DNA of 64,000 nt from Hoeflea prorocentri (GCF_027944115.1 NZ_JAPJZI010000001.1:806001-870000); one strand, 5' to 3'. Shown: positions 26,476-34,942, counted from the first letter of the stretch. Translations and numbers: made by a program. The notes: generated by a model from the letters alone, not told the origin.

Positions 26476-27165
26476 TTGGAACACATTATTGAGACCGCCA
26501 CATCTCCTTCGGCGATTTCCGGTCATTTGTCCTACGGTCTCCTGGTCCTTTCGATGCTGATGAACTCCATCGTTTGGCTGCGGATCATAGCGTTGGTGTC
26601 CGGGGTTGCCGGCATCATCTATAGCGGCTTTGTCCTGCACGATCCTATCGGGGCGGGCTGGGAGACGCTTTTTGTCACCGCTAATCTGACCCAGCTCTGC
26701 CTGCTCGCGTGGCGCAGCCGCAAGGTCCGTTTTTCGGATGAGGAGTTTTTGTTCTGCCAAAATGCGCTGGTGCTCGTACCACCGTTTCTGGCGCGTCAGT
26801 TCATCAATATCGGGACGTGGAAAACGATTCCGGCAGGTACGATACTGACGCAGCAGGACGAGACGGTTGAACAACTGACCTATGTTGCCGAAGGGCATGT
26901 CGACGTTGCGGTCAATGGAAAGCTGGTCGCCAATTGCGGCACGGGCGATTTTATCGGTGAACTTGGGATATTGTCGGGGCGCACGGCGACGGCGACCACA
27001 ACGGCGACGACGGATCTCAGGGCGCTGGTTTTTGAGCGCGACAGCCTGATGCGGCATCTGAGCCGCCAGCCAGACATCAAACTGGCGCTTCAGGCCGGCT
27101 TCAAGATCAATCTTCGGCAGAAGCTGGCGGCGGCGAACGAACGGACGCTCGCGGAAACCAGGTGA
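26476..27165 (+). CDS. Popeye-like membrane protein with cyclic-nucleotide-binding domain
   Basis: A 229-residue protein: two or three short hydrophobic spans in the first ~85 residues (SYGLLVLSMLMNSIVWLRI, GVAGIIYSGFVL, ETLFVTANLTQLCLLAW), then a Crp-like beta-roll (residues ~105-215). The phosphate-binding-cassette region reads DFIGELGILSGRTATATTTA, close to the FGELALL...PRAA pattern of cAMP-binding proteins but with the key Arg replaced by Thr. There is no DNA-binding helix-turn-helix. The layout matches bacterial Popeye-domain proteins. The TTG start is supported by GAGGT 6 nt upstream. It heads a cell-envelope gene group. Confidence 0.75.
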   Translation: MEHIIETATSPSAISGHLSYGLLVLSMLMNSIVWLRIIALVSGVAGIIYSGFVLHDPIGAGWETLFVTANLTQLCLLAWRSRKVRFSDEEFLFCQNALVLVPPFLARQFINIGTWKTIPAGTILTQQDETVEQLTYVAEGHVDVAVNGKLVANCGTGDFIGELGILSGRTATATTTATTDLRALVFERDSLMRHLSRQPDIKLALQAGFKINLRQKLAAANERTLAETR

Positions 27166-27254
27166 TGAGAACCACCCTTTCTAGTTGCTGCTCGGAGGCG
27201 CCAGGCGTGGCGTCCCATCTCGCAATGCACAAACAAATGGCGTAAACATCCCTC

Positions 27255-27965
27255 ATGTCCATATTCGACCGACTCAGCCAGTTTGTCAGTATTGCCACTT
27301 CGGGAGCGATTTCCGGGGTGATCGAGGCTGTGCGAACGGTTTTCGAAGGCGATTTGCAGACGCGAAGGCGCGTTGCCTTTTCTGTTGCGATGATTGCCCT
27401 TTCGGCCAAGATGGCCAAGGCCGACGGAATTGTAACACCGGACGAAGTGGTGGCCTTTCAGGAGATATTCGAAATCCCCGACAAGGAGGCGCGCAATGTC
27501 GCACGGCTCTACAATCTGGCGAAACAGGACGTTGCGGGCTTTGACTCCTATGCAACCAAGATGGCCGACCTTTGCCATGCAGACGGCACGGACGAGCGCA
27601 TTCTTGAAGATATTCTCGATGGTCTTTTTCACATTGCCAAGGCGGATGGCGTTCTGCACGAAAAGGAGCAGAACTTCCTTGCGCGCGTGGCCGAGATTTT
27701 TGATGTCAGTGAAGCGAGCTTCGAGCAGATCACGGCCCGTCATACCTATGAGACGACCCACGATCCCTATGCTGTTCTTGGCCTGACGCGCGACACGCCG
27801 TTTGAAGATATCAAGAAGCATTACCGCAAGCTGGTTTCGGATGCGCATCCGGACCGGCTGATCGCTCGCGGTGTGCCGGAAGAGTTTCTGGCGATTGCCA
27901 ACAGCCGCATGGCTGCGCTCAATCTTGCCTTTGCAGCGATTGAAAAAGAGCAGCAGGCGGCATGA
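27255..27965 (+). CDS. DjlA-like co-chaperone (TerB domain plus J domain)
   Basis: A 236-residue protein. Residues ~30-155 resemble the TerB/DjlA helical domain (two repeats MAKADGIVTPDE and IAKADGVLHEKE, each with an acidic metal-binding look). Residues ~167-236 form a J domain with the diagnostic HPD (DAHPDRL), which stimulates DnaK. There is no N-terminal membrane anchor, unlike E. coli DjlA. Its last 4 nt overlap the amidase gene (ATGA), so translation is coupled. A link between chaperone recruitment and cell-wall recycling is inference from context. Confidence 0.9.
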   Translation: MSIFDRLSQFVSIATSGAISGVIEAVRTVFEGDLQTRRRVAFSVAMIALSAKMAKADGIVTPDEVVAFQEIFEIPDKEARNVARLYNLAKQDVAGFDSYATKMADLCHADGTDERILEDILDGLFHIAKADGVLHEKEQNFLARVAEIFDVSEASFEQITARHTYETTHDPYAVLGLTRDTPFEDIKKHYRKLVSDAHPDRLIARGVPEEFLAIANSRMAALNLAFAAIEKEQQAA

Positions 27966-28729
27966 CGCTGGAACGGCCTGAGTTTGAAGACGCGACGCTG
28001 AAAACCTCTGCGAATTTCAATGAGCGGTGCGGCGGGCCGCCGGATATGCTGCTGTTGCACTATACCGGTATGGACGATGCGCACGAAGCGTTGGACTGGC
28101 TTTGCTCGCCACAATCCGAAGTGTCGGCGCATTACTTCGTGTTCGAAAATGGCGACGTCGTGCAGATGGTGTCGGAGGAAAAACGTGCCTGGCATGCCGG
28201 TGTCAGCCATTGGAAGGGCGAGGAAGACAACAATTCACGCTCCATTGGCATCGAGATCGCCAATCCGGGCCATCAGGGCGCCTATCCTGATTTTCCCGAG
28301 GAACAGATTGCGGCGGTTATTCGATTGTGTCGAAAGTGCGTCGACAGGTGGGCGATCGCCCCGGAGCGGGTGCTTGCCCACAGCGATATTGCACCGCAGC
28401 GCAAGCAGGATCCGGGTGAAAAATTCCCGTGGCGATCACTTTTTGAAACCGGCATAGGACATTGGGTTGAGCCATCGGTTGCGACCGGCGGCCGTTTCTT
28501 CCAGATGGGCGACGCCGGCCAGCCGATAGAAGCGCTTCAGGCCATGTTGGCAATGTATGGTTATGGTATTGAAATAAATAGTATATTTGATGAAAGAACG
28601 GAAGCTGTGGTGCGTGCTTTCCAGCGCCATTTCCGGCCTTCCCGGGTTGATGGCGTGGCCGATCCATCGACCATAGAAACACTCCACAAACTGCTTGTCG
28701 CACTGCCGGCTCAGCCGCCGAAGTCTTGA
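27962..28729 (+). CDS. N-acetylmuramoyl-L-alanine amidase (AmpD/AmiD type) with PG-binding domain
   Basis: A 255-residue zinc amidase that cuts between MurNAc and the peptide. The Amidase_2 zinc ligands are in MLLLHYTG, LAHSDIAP and the Asp of KQDPG; the catalytic-Glu-type segment SIGIEIANPG is present. The C-terminal ~70 residues form a PG_binding_1 domain (ALQAMLAMYGYGIEIN...FDERTEAVVRAFQRHF). No signal peptide is visible, so it is probably a cytoplasmic recycling enzyme as for AmpD, though the binding domain is more like AmiD. It overlaps the djlA-like gene by 4 nt. Confidence 0.93.
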   Translation: MTLERPEFEDATLKTSANFNERCGGPPDMLLLHYTGMDDAHEALDWLCSPQSEVSAHYFVFENGDVVQMVSEEKRAWHAGVSHWKGEEDNNSRSIGIEIANPGHQGAYPDFPEEQIAAVIRLCRKCVDRWAIAPERVLAHSDIAPQRKQDPGEKFPWRSLFETGIGHWVEPSVATGGRFFQMGDAGQPIEALQAMLAMYGYGIEINSIFDERTEAVVRAFQRHFRPSRVDGVADPSTIETLHKLLVALPAQPPKS

Positions 28730-28832
28730 ATATTGCACTGCAGCAATCTCTATTCTTACAGTCCGTAACCTAACGTTACAGGCCTGCCACCATTCACAAA
28801 ATATTGCGACTACGACTGTTGCCGGATTTTAG

Positions 28833-28858
28833 GCCGCCATTTGTATCGCGTTGGCGGC
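28833..28858 (+). promoter_or_regulatory. Leader stem-loop before the lytic transglycosylase gene
   Basis: GCCGCCA (28833-28839) pairs with TGGCGGC (28852-28858), followed by TCTTTCTATT and then the ribosome site. It lies 22 nt before the ATG. It could terminate the amidase transcript or act as a regulatory hairpin in the leader. A 5-bp dyad GTAAC-N5-GTTAC at 28765-28779 lies in the same leader. Confidence 0.45.
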
Positions 28859-28879
28859 TCTTTCTATTGGAGTAAGTCA

Positions 28880-29407
28880 ATGAAAAATACCGGAACCTTC
28901 CTTGGCGCGATCCTGTGCGCCGGCCTGGTTTCATTCTCAGGTGCGGTTTTTGCTGAAGAAGACAAAGAAGCGACACGGGTTGATTTCAGCGCCATCACGG
29001 CGTCGATCTTCAAACGCCCGGAGCCCGAGATCAACAGCCACCCCAAATATTCACGGCTCATCAACAACTATGCCCGCAAGCACGGCATTCCTTCGGACCT
29101 TGCCCATGCGGTTGTCCGGGTCGAGAGCAATTTCAATTCCAAGGCCCGCGGGCGGGCTGGTGAAATCGGTCTCATGCAGATCAAGTTGGCAACGGCGCGG
29201 CTGATGGGCTATCGCGGCTCCCGCAAGGGGCTGTATGAGCCGGAAACCAATATCAAATACGGCATGAAATATCTCGGTAAAGCCCATGAACTCAGCGGCG
29301 GCGATACCTGCGGGACCATCCTGCGATACAATGCCGGGCATGGCGCGAAGCGGATGAATCCGATCTCATCGCGCTACTGCAAGAAAGTAAAAAAACTCAT
29401 CAGCTAG
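28880..29407 (+). CDS. Soluble lytic transglycosylase-like protein (SLT domain)
   Basis: A 175-residue secreted protein: signal peptide MKNTGTFLGAILCAGLVSF and on to VFAEE, a short linker, then a single SLT domain with the catalytic Glu in VVRVESNFNSKA, the GEIGLMQIK motif, ETNIKYGMKYLG and LRYNAGHG. It cleaves peptidoglycan strands in the periplasm. ATG 28880 is fixed by the signal peptide and a GGAG ribosome site 8 nt upstream. At this size it is a minimal SLT, similar to VirB1-like or small housekeeping transglycosylases; no type IV secretion genes are near. Confidence 0.92.
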   Translation: MKNTGTFLGAILCAGLVSFSGAVFAEEDKEATRVDFSAITASIFKRPEPEINSHPKYSRLINNYARKHGIPSDLAHAVVRVESNFNSKARGRAGEIGLMQIKLATARLMGYRGSRKGLYEPETNIKYGMKYLGKAHELSGGDTCGTILRYNAGHGAKRMNPISSRYCKKVKKLIS

Positions 29408-29490
29408 GCTGATCTGCCGACAACCTCAAAACCACACTTGGAACACTCTTGCCGTGTTGCTACATCCTGTTGCAGCTCGAAGAGGGGAGT

Positions 29491-30674
29491 ATGGTTTTGA
29501 GGAAGCGTCATCTGTTCTGGATCGTGCCGCTGGCACTCATCGTTGTGGCAGGGGGCGCGCTTCATTTCGCCGTCCCGGGCATCCTGGAAAGCGGGCGGAA
29601 TGTGGTTGAGGAGGGTGCGCCATCCTCTGCCTCCGATGCCGCGCAGTCCCTGCACAAAGACCTTACTGTAGCTGACCTGCATGCAGATTCGCTTTTGTGG
29701 AAGCGTGATCTGCTGGAACGGTCGGATCGTGGACACGTGGATGTTCCGCGTCTGATCGAGGGCAATGTTGCCCTTCAGGTTTTCACCACGGTGACGAAAT
29801 CGCCACAGGGACAGAATTACGAAGAAAACAGCAGCGATGCGAGTGACAACATTACTTTGCTGGCGCTCGTCCAGATGTGGCCGCCGCGCACATGGCAGAA
29901 CCTGACCGAGCGGGCGCTCTATCAGGCGGAGAAGCTGCATGGATTTGCAGCCCGCGCGCCCGACCAACTGGTGATCATCAAGAATGCAGGGGACCTGCGT
30001 TCACTGTTGTCCAGGCGCGCAGCAGGTCAAAAGGTGGTGGGAGGGTTGCTCGGAACCGAAGGGTCCCATGCGCTTTCGAAGAACCTCGACAATATTGGCC
30101 GGCTCTATGACGCAGGCTTCCGCATGATGAGTCTGCAGCACTTTTTCGACAATGCCCTGGGCGGTTCGCTTCACGGTTCCGGCAAGAAGGGCCTGACGGA
30201 ATTCGGCCGCAGTCGGTCCGGGCAATGGAAGAGGCGGGGATTATGATCGATGTCTCCCACTCATCCGAAAATGTCGTGCGCGAAACCCTTGAGATCGCCA
30301 CCCGGCCTCTGATTGTCAGCCACACAGGTATTCGTGGCCATTGTGATACGCATCGCAATATTTCCGATGAGCTTATGGTCGAGATCGCGAGAAGAGGCGG
30401 CCTGATCGGCATCGGCTACTGGGATGCGGCGATTTGTGATTACTCGCCGGAAGGGATTGCAAATGCTCTCGAAGCAGCCGTCGCGCTGGTCGGCCCCGAC
30501 CATGTTGCGTTGGGTTCGGATTTCGACGGGGCCGTTGCGACCAAGATCGATGCATCCCAGATGGTTTTGATCACCGATGCTTTGCTGAAGCTCGGCATGG
30601 ACGACAACACGATCCGCAAGGTCATGGGGCAGAACCAGATCGATTTTTTTCTCAGGCACCTGCCGTCGACCTAG
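29491..30674 (+). pseudogene. Membrane dipeptidase (M19) broken by a one-base frameshift
   Basis: Two adjoining frames together encode a complete M19 zinc dipeptidase. The first (from ATG 29491, GAGGGGAG upstream) has an N-terminal membrane anchor, the metal motif DLHADS, GTEGSHAL and ends ...TEFGR. The second continues with VRAMEEAGIMIDVSHSS, IVSHTG, NISDELM and ALGSDFDG. The break is at about 30209-30215: restoring one base after GGCCG (for example a lost C) gives FGR-QSVRAMEEAG, the family sequence. All metal and catalytic residues survive on both sides, so the lesion is very recent or is a sequencing error. Confidence 0.85.
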
Positions 30675-30692
30675 TTTTTGCGCCGATTGGTG

Positions 30693-30853
30693 TCAGCATT
30701 GCAGCTGGCGAGGCGGAAAGCGCCGGTCCGGTCCGGCTTGATTGAGGCAAGGCTCGTGGCCGCCAAGGTCGGCAAGATGGGTCTCCTTCCATCTCCAATC
30801 CTGTTCGACCGGTTCGCTGTCGAACTGATATTCCTGGCCCTTTTCAAGAATGG
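30693..30853 (-). pseudogene. Decayed C-terminal fragment of a VOC/glyoxalase-like gene
   Basis: The minus strand reads about 52 codons ending FDSEPVEQDWRW...AGPDRRFPP and a stop. Aligned to the C-terminus of the VOC protein at 31801-32172, 31 of 48 positions are identical. The N-terminal two thirds are missing; the fragment abuts the stop of the TauE gene. It is the remnant of a duplicated or recombined VOC gene. Confidence 0.8.
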
Positions 30854-30854
30854 A

Positions 30855-31586
30855 CTACCCCACCGAAGACTTGATCAAGAGCAGGATCGCTCCGGTTGAT
30901 GCTATGGATAGCATCAGAATTCGTCCCATCGCCTGGGTCATGTATTGGCGGGCCCATCTTCCAATGGCGAAGCCTATCAACAACCCTGGCAAGAGCATCA
31001 GCCCGTCCATCGCCAGTCTGAAATTGAAGGCTCCGGCATAGGCCAACGCAACCAACGACGTGATGTAGGTGAATGTGAAGACAAGGGCCATTGTTGGCCG
31101 GGTCTTCTCTAGCGGCTCGTTCTGATACATGATGACGAGCGGCGCGCCCGGAATGCCTGATGTCGATCCCATCGCCCCTGCGGCCACTCCGCATATGGAC
31201 AGGTTTCGTGTTGTCAAAGGCTGTGCCTTGGCAAAAAGGGAAATCGCGACCGCCAGCAAAACCAAACTCGCAAACAGGATGGCAAGTGAGTCACCTGGAA
31301 CCCCGGTTAGGATCGCCGCACCGATAAGTGTCCCGATCAATATTGTTGGGCACAGCGTCACGATCTCGCGTCGGACGATGTGAGATCGACCATCTCCGAG
31401 CATAAAGAGCGATAAAAACAGGTTCACGAACAACATGGGTCCCGGGACAAACTCCAAGCTCACCAGCGCCAGCAAGGGGGCTGCAATCATGGCAAACCCC
31501 ATGCCCGTGGAGGTTTGGACCAGAGACGCGATAACCACAGCACAGTTTGCAATCACATAGGGCAAAAGTGAGTGGCTCAGTTCCAT
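30855..31586 (-). CDS. TauE/SafE family sulfite/sulfoacetate-type permease
   Basis: A 243-residue membrane protein with about eight hydrophobic spans and the internal repeat of the TauE family: FVPGPMLFVNLFLSLFMLGDG in the first half and AGAMGSTSGIPGAPLVIMYQ in the second. Members export sulfite, sulfoacetate or other organosulfonates, or import small anions. Here it stands alone between an intact and a decayed VOC copy on the same strand, so substrate is unknown. The ATG at 31586 starts directly before the first span. Confidence 0.88.
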   Translation of the reverse strand: MELSHSLLPYVIANCAVVIASLVQTSTGMGFAMIAAPLLALVSLEFVPGPMLFVNLFLSLFMLGDGRSHIVRREIVTLCPTILIGTLIGAAILTGVPGDSLAILFASLVLLAVAISLFAKAQPLTTRNLSICGVAAGAMGSTSGIPGAPLVIMYQNEPLEKTRPTMALVFTFTYITSLVALAYAGAFNFRLAMDGLMLLPGLLIGFAIGRWARQYMTQAMGRILMLSIASTGAILLLIKSSVG

Positions 31587-31646
31587 CGTGTACCTCTAAA
31601 ATGCTTCTTTATCCTTCGTACGTATCGCTCAATTTCCAATCAAACC

Positions 31647-31676
31647 AGAATCTCAACGCAGTGGATTAGAGATTCT
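31647..31676. repeat. Inverted repeat between the VOC and TauE genes
   Basis: AGAATCTC (31647-31654) and GAGATTCT (31669-31676), perfect 8-bp arms 14 nt apart, 61 bp upstream of the TauE ATG. It could be an operator or hairpin controlling TauE. The remainder of 31587-31800 shows nothing else. Confidence 0.4.
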
Positions 31677-31800
31677 AAGCCATTGGTAGTACCGACTTCC
31701 ATGGAGGTTGAGTGAGTTACGGACGGCCCTTACCTAATGGTCTACGTGCATTTGGGGCGTCCGCGCGTTACCTCAGTTTCAAGATCGCAGCGCGCGAGCT

Positions 31801-32172
31801 TTACAGCCGCCAGGGCGGAAAGCGCCGGTCCGGTCCTGCATGAAAGAGGCAGAGCCTGTGACCGTCGGGGTCGGTGAGATAGGCTTCCCTCCATCTCCAA
31901 TCCTGATCGACCGGTTCACTGTCGAACAGATATCCGAGGCCCTTCAATTCCTGATATCTACGATCCAGATCATCGACCTCGAAATAGATGACTGTCCGGC
32001 CCGGGGCCGGGTGATCGGAGACATGAAGTGAAAATGTGCTTGAGCCGGACGGAAGTTCGAAACGCGCATATTCATCTCGCTGCGAAACAATCAATCTCAG
32101 TCCGAGCCCTGAATAGAATGCGACGCTTTGCTGATAGTCGCTGACTTCGATCGTCACCTGGTTAAGGTCCAT
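31801..32172 (-). CDS. VOC superfamily (glyoxalase/bleomycin-resistance-like) protein
   Basis: A 123-residue protein with the two beta-alpha-beta-beta-beta modules of the vicinal-oxygen-chelate fold: MDLNQVTIEVSDYQQSVAFYSG and VIYFEVDDLDRRYQELK, then DPDGHRLCLFHAG. At the usual metal-ligand Glu near the C-terminus (family DPDGxxxEL) this protein has Cys, so a classical metal site is doubtful. ATG 32172 is preferred; an upstream ATG (32208) adds 12 residues outside the fold. Function unknown. A decayed copy of its C-terminus lies on the other side of the TauE gene. Confidence 0.82.
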   Translation of the reverse strand: MDLNQVTIEVSDYQQSVAFYSGLGLRLIVSQRDEYARFELPSGSSTFSLHVSDHPAPGRTVIYFEVDDLDRRYQELKGLGYLFDSEPVDQDWRWREAYLTDPDGHRLCLFHAGPDRRFPPWRL

Positions 32173-32329
32173 AACCGGTCTCCATGCTTGCCAATCACGC
32201 TGCGACATGGAGCCTACAGCCTCAAGTGTGGTTGAGGTAAAGGGCTATCCGGTGCAGTGCGGCTGTTGCCTTCGAGCGGTTTGGAGCTGATTGTTTTTGT
32301 TGGTTTTGCCACCCAACTTGGTTATCAGA

Positions 32330-32766
32330 GGGTGCCAGTCGGCCAGGCAGCCGCACCCGGCAATGCCGAAAGGCAGCCGGGTGAGGAAAGTCCGGGCTCC
32401 ACGGAAACACGGTGCCGGATAACATCCGGCGGGGGCAACCCCAGGGAAAGTGCCACAGAAAGCAAACCGCCCCGCCTGCTTTCCGGTCCAAAATGGTTCA
32501 CGGACCGGAAAGCCGGCGGGGTAAGGGTGAAAGGGTGGGGTAAGAGCCCACCGCGTTTTTGGCAACAGGAACGGCACGGTAAACCCCACCGGGAGCAAGA
32601 CCGAATAGGGATGACGCGGAGCGCAAGCTCCAGCCTGTTTCCGGGCGGATCATCCGGGTTGGTTGCTTGAGGCGCTTTGCAAATTGCGCCCCAGAGGAAT
32701 GGCTGTCGCTGCCAGCGCTCCGGCGATGCGCAGTACAGAACCCGGCTTACAGGCCGGCTGGCGCTG
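32330..32766 (+). ncRNA. rnpB: RNase P RNA (class A)
   Basis: The catalytic RNA of tRNA 5' processing. The conserved GAGGAAAGTCCGGGCTCC lies at 32383-32400. The 3' end has the conserved ACAGAACCCGGCTTACA (32735-32751). The outermost helix P1 is visible: GCCAGTCGGCC (32334-32344) pairs with GGCCGGCTGGC (32752-32762) along its full 11 bp with one G-U. Length (~430 nt) fits alphaproteobacteria. The ends are approximate by a few nucleotides. It lies just upstream of the dcw cluster. Confidence 0.95.
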
Positions 32767-32836
32767 AATTTTCACGAATCAGTCTCTTTAAAACCCGTTG
32801 CCGGCTAAATTTTATGCCGCGTCGCAGCGGCCAATC

Positions 32837-32852
32837 TTAGCGATTTATTAAC
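32837..32852 (+). promoter_or_regulatory. Candidate CtrA-binding site upstream of the dcw cluster
   Basis: TTAG-N7-TTAAC (32837-32852) differs by one base from the alphaproteobacterial CtrA box TTAA-N7-TTAAC. It lies ~240 bp before mraZ and ~50 bp before the MraZ repeats. CtrA controls division genes in Caulobacter and rhizobia. A one-mismatch 9-base motif can arise by chance. Confidence 0.4.
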
Positions 32853-32901
32853 CATATGAAGGCTTTGCTGGCTGCGGCAAAACCAGCTTTGATAGGGTCT
32901 G

Positions 32902-32936
32902 TCCCATTGACGCCCAAATCGTCCCATGCTATCCCA
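32902..32936 (-). promoter_or_regulatory. MraZ box: four TGGGN repeats at exact 10-bp spacing
   Basis: On the minus strand four TGGGN pentamers (forward NCCCA at 32902-32906, 32912-32916, 32922-32926, 32932-32936) are separated by exactly 5 nt each. E. coli MraZ binds three TGGGN repeats with 5-nt spacers in the mra promoter, so this is very likely the autoregulatory operator of mraZ, 155 bp upstream of its ATG. The remaining gap between rnpB and mraZ (32767-33090) shows no gene. Confidence 0.85.
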
Positions 32937-33090
32937 AATATGCAGTGTGAGGGGTATTCAGGCGTTACCCGAGAGCGGGTCCGGTCAGCGCGTCGCTTCG
33001 CGGCGCCGGCGTACTCGCGCAGCTTGCAGTCGGTAAACTCCGGAGGCGGCATGTTATGGTCTTCAGGCCTGGAAACGGCGGTTTTGCGTA

Positions 33091-33549
33091 ATGAACCGGT
33101 TCCTGTCGAATGCGACGAACAAGATCGACGCGAAGGGAAGGGTGTCCGTGCCTGCTCCGTTTCGCAACGTTCTGACGCGTCTCGACATACAGGAACTCTA
33201 CGCCATTCAGGACTTTGTCTATCCCGCTATCACAGTGGGCGGGCCCGATCTGCTCGACCGCTACGAGCGGCAGATCGACGGAGGCGATCCGTTCTCCGTC
33301 GACTCGAACGACATGTCGCTGCTCATACACGGTGGTGGCGTCTTCATGAAACTGGACGGCGAGGGTCGTCTGATGGTGAGCGACTTTATTCGCGACTATA
33401 CGGGCATAACCGATCAAGTGACCTTTGTGGGTCGCAACGATCATTTCCAGCTTTGGGATCCTGTCTGCTACGAGGAAAAAAGACAGGAAGCCCTGGGCCG
33501 GCGCATGGGCGGGGGACGCCCTGGCGCCGATCAAGGAGAGACGGGATGA
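33091..33549 (+). CDS. mraZ: Transcriptional regulator MraZ
   Basis: A 152-residue AbrB-like DNA-binding protein that forms a ring and regulates the dcw operon. Two MraZ repeats are visible: residues ~5-50 ([19 protein letters not shown], the conserved DxKGR motif) and ~80-125 ([20 protein letters not shown]). The glycine-rich tail [13 protein letters not shown] is typical of rhizobia. It opens the dcw cluster, overlaps rsmH by 4 nt (ATGA), and has four phased TGGGN repeats upstream. Confidence 0.96.
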   Translation: MNRFLSNATNKIDAKGRVSVPAPFRNVLTRLDIQELYAIQDFVYPAITVGGPDLLDRYERQIDGGDPFSVDSNDMSLLIHGGGVFMKLDGEGRLMVSDFIRDYTGITDQVTFVGRNDHFQLWDPVCYEEKRQEALGRRMGGGRPGADQGETG

Positions 33550-34571
33550 CAACGCACTCTGGCGGCATTGAAGATGGCGCCGGTGGCGGACCAGTGCGTC
33601 ATATCCCGGTTCTTCTGAACGAGGTCCTGTCCGCGCTGATGCCGGGGCGCGGACAGGTCGTTCTCGACGGAACCTTTGGCGCGGGCGGCTACAGCCGCGC
33701 CATCCTGGAGCGCGGTGCCGATGTCATCGCGCTTGATCGTGATCCGCAGGCAATTGCCGACGGGCACGCGCTTGCGGAGGCGTTTCCCGGTCGTTTGAAG
33801 CTGATCCGGTCCCGGTTCAGCGATCTTTCAGCGCATGCGCCGCAAGGCGGGCTCGATGGCATTGTTCTGGATGTCGGCGTTTCTTCCATGCAGATCGACA
33901 AAGCCGATCGCGGGTTCTCCTTCCAGAAGGACGGGCCTCTCGATATGCGGATGTCGTCCACCGGGCCGACGGCGTCCGACGTGGTCAACCGGTTCAAGGT
34001 GTCCGACCTGACACGTATTTTTGGGTTTCTGGGCGAAGAAAAAATGGCCGGGCGGATCGCCAGGGCCATTGAAGCGCAGCGTGCGACAAAACCGTTTGCG
34101 ACAACACGTGATCTGGCCGGGCTAATCGAGATGATCAAGCCGCGCCGGGCTCGCGACAAGATACATCCGGCGACCCAGGTGTTTCAGGCGCTGCGGATTT
34201 ATATCAATGAGGAGCTGCTAGAGCTCGCCGGCGCCTTGTTTGCCGCCGAGCGGACCCTCAAGCCAGGAGGGCGGCTGGTGGTCGTCAGCTTTCATTCGCT
34301 GGAAGACCGGATCGTCAAGCGTTTCTTCCAGGACCGGTTCGGCAAGCGTGGCGGCTCTTCGCGGCATTTGCCGGAAGCGCGCCAGGATCCGCCCAGCTTT
34401 GAGCCGATCGGCAAGGTTGTTGCAGCCAGCCAGGCAGAGGCGGTCGAAAACCCGCGTGCGCGTTCTGCCAAACTGCGGGCCGGCAAACGAACCACAGGTG
34501 CATCGCTGCCAGCCGATATGACGCTTTTCGGGTTGCCGGATTTGCCCGTCATAGCTGCTAGAGGGGGTTGA
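33546..34571 (+). CDS. rsmH: 16S rRNA (cytosine1402-N4)-methyltransferase RsmH
   Basis: A 341-residue methyltransferase (formerly MraW) that makes N4-methyl-C1402 in 16S rRNA. SAM-binding [15 protein letters not shown] is near residues 39-53, followed by [28 protein letters not shown] and [16 protein letters not shown] are family signatures. ATG 33546 overlaps the mraZ stop. A much longer in-frame extension upstream is not used, as it would run through mraZ. Confidence 0.96.
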   Translation: MTTHSGGIEDGAGGGPVRHIPVLLNEVLSALMPGRGQVVLDGTFGAGGYSRAILERGADVIALDRDPQAIADGHALAEAFPGRLKLIRSRFSDLSAHAPQGGLDGIVLDVGVSSMQIDKADRGFSFQKDGPLDMRMSSTGPTASDVVNRFKVSDLTRIFGFLGEEKMAGRIARAIEAQRATKPFATTRDLAGLIEMIKPRRARDKIHPATQVFQALRIYINEELLELAGALFAAERTLKPGGRLVVVSFHSLEDRIVKRFFQDRFGKRGGSSRHLPEARQDPPSFEPIGKVVAASQAEAVENPRARSAKLRAGKRTTGASLPADMTLFGLPDLPVIAARGG

Positions 34572-34576
34572 ACGCG

Positions 34577-34942
34577 GTGCTCAAAACCATTGATTTCATT
34601 ATTATCGGTTTGATGGCGGCCGCGGCGGTAATGACCTTCCATGTCAAATACAAGGCCGAGGAACAGGTCGCCGAAATCAAACGACTTGAGGCCGAAATTC
34701 GGCTTGAGCAGGACACGATTGACCTTCTGAAGGCCGACTGGAGCCTGCTAGTCCAGCCAGGTCGCCTGCAGGGGCTGGTGGAGGCGCACAAGGACGAACT
34801 GGGTCTGGAGATCACCGAACCTCATCAGATTGTCCGCCCTGAGGAACTTCCGGCGCGTGTCCGGGATCTTCCCGAGCCCATTGAAGAAATGATGGCCGAT
34901 GTACCTGATTCCGAAACCGTGACGGGATCGGTTGGCCAATGA
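34577..34942 (+). CDS. ftsL: Cell division protein FtsL
   Basis: A 121-residue bitopic protein: one N-terminal membrane span (residues ~5-22), then a coiled-coil (VAEIKRLEAEIRLEQDTIDLLK) and a short periplasmic tail. FtsL bridges FtsQ/FtsB with FtsW/FtsI in the divisome. I choose GTG 34577, with GAGGGGG 9 nt upstream; TTG 34568 would sit inside that ribosome site. It overlaps ftsI by 4 nt. Confidence 0.92.
   Translation: MLKTIDFIIIGLMAAAAVMTFHVKYKAEEQVAEIKRLEAEIRLEQDTIDLLKADWSLLVQPGRLQGLVEAHKDELGLEITEPHQIVRPEELPARVRDLPEPIEEMMADVPDSETVTGSVGQ

Noticed and set aside
28020-28457. Second plus-strand frame inside the amidase gene
   Set aside because: Arg/Ser-rich shadow frame without ribosome site.
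30225-30674. Second dipeptidase half as an independent small gene
   Set aside because: It lacks the N-terminal metal motif and continues the upstream protein exactly across a one-base lesion.
32856-33545. A long plus-strand frame continuous with rsmH that would extend the methyltransferase by about 230 residues
   Set aside because: It runs through mraZ in another frame and through the MraZ-box region; the rsmH start at 33546 with the ATGA overlap matches the family.
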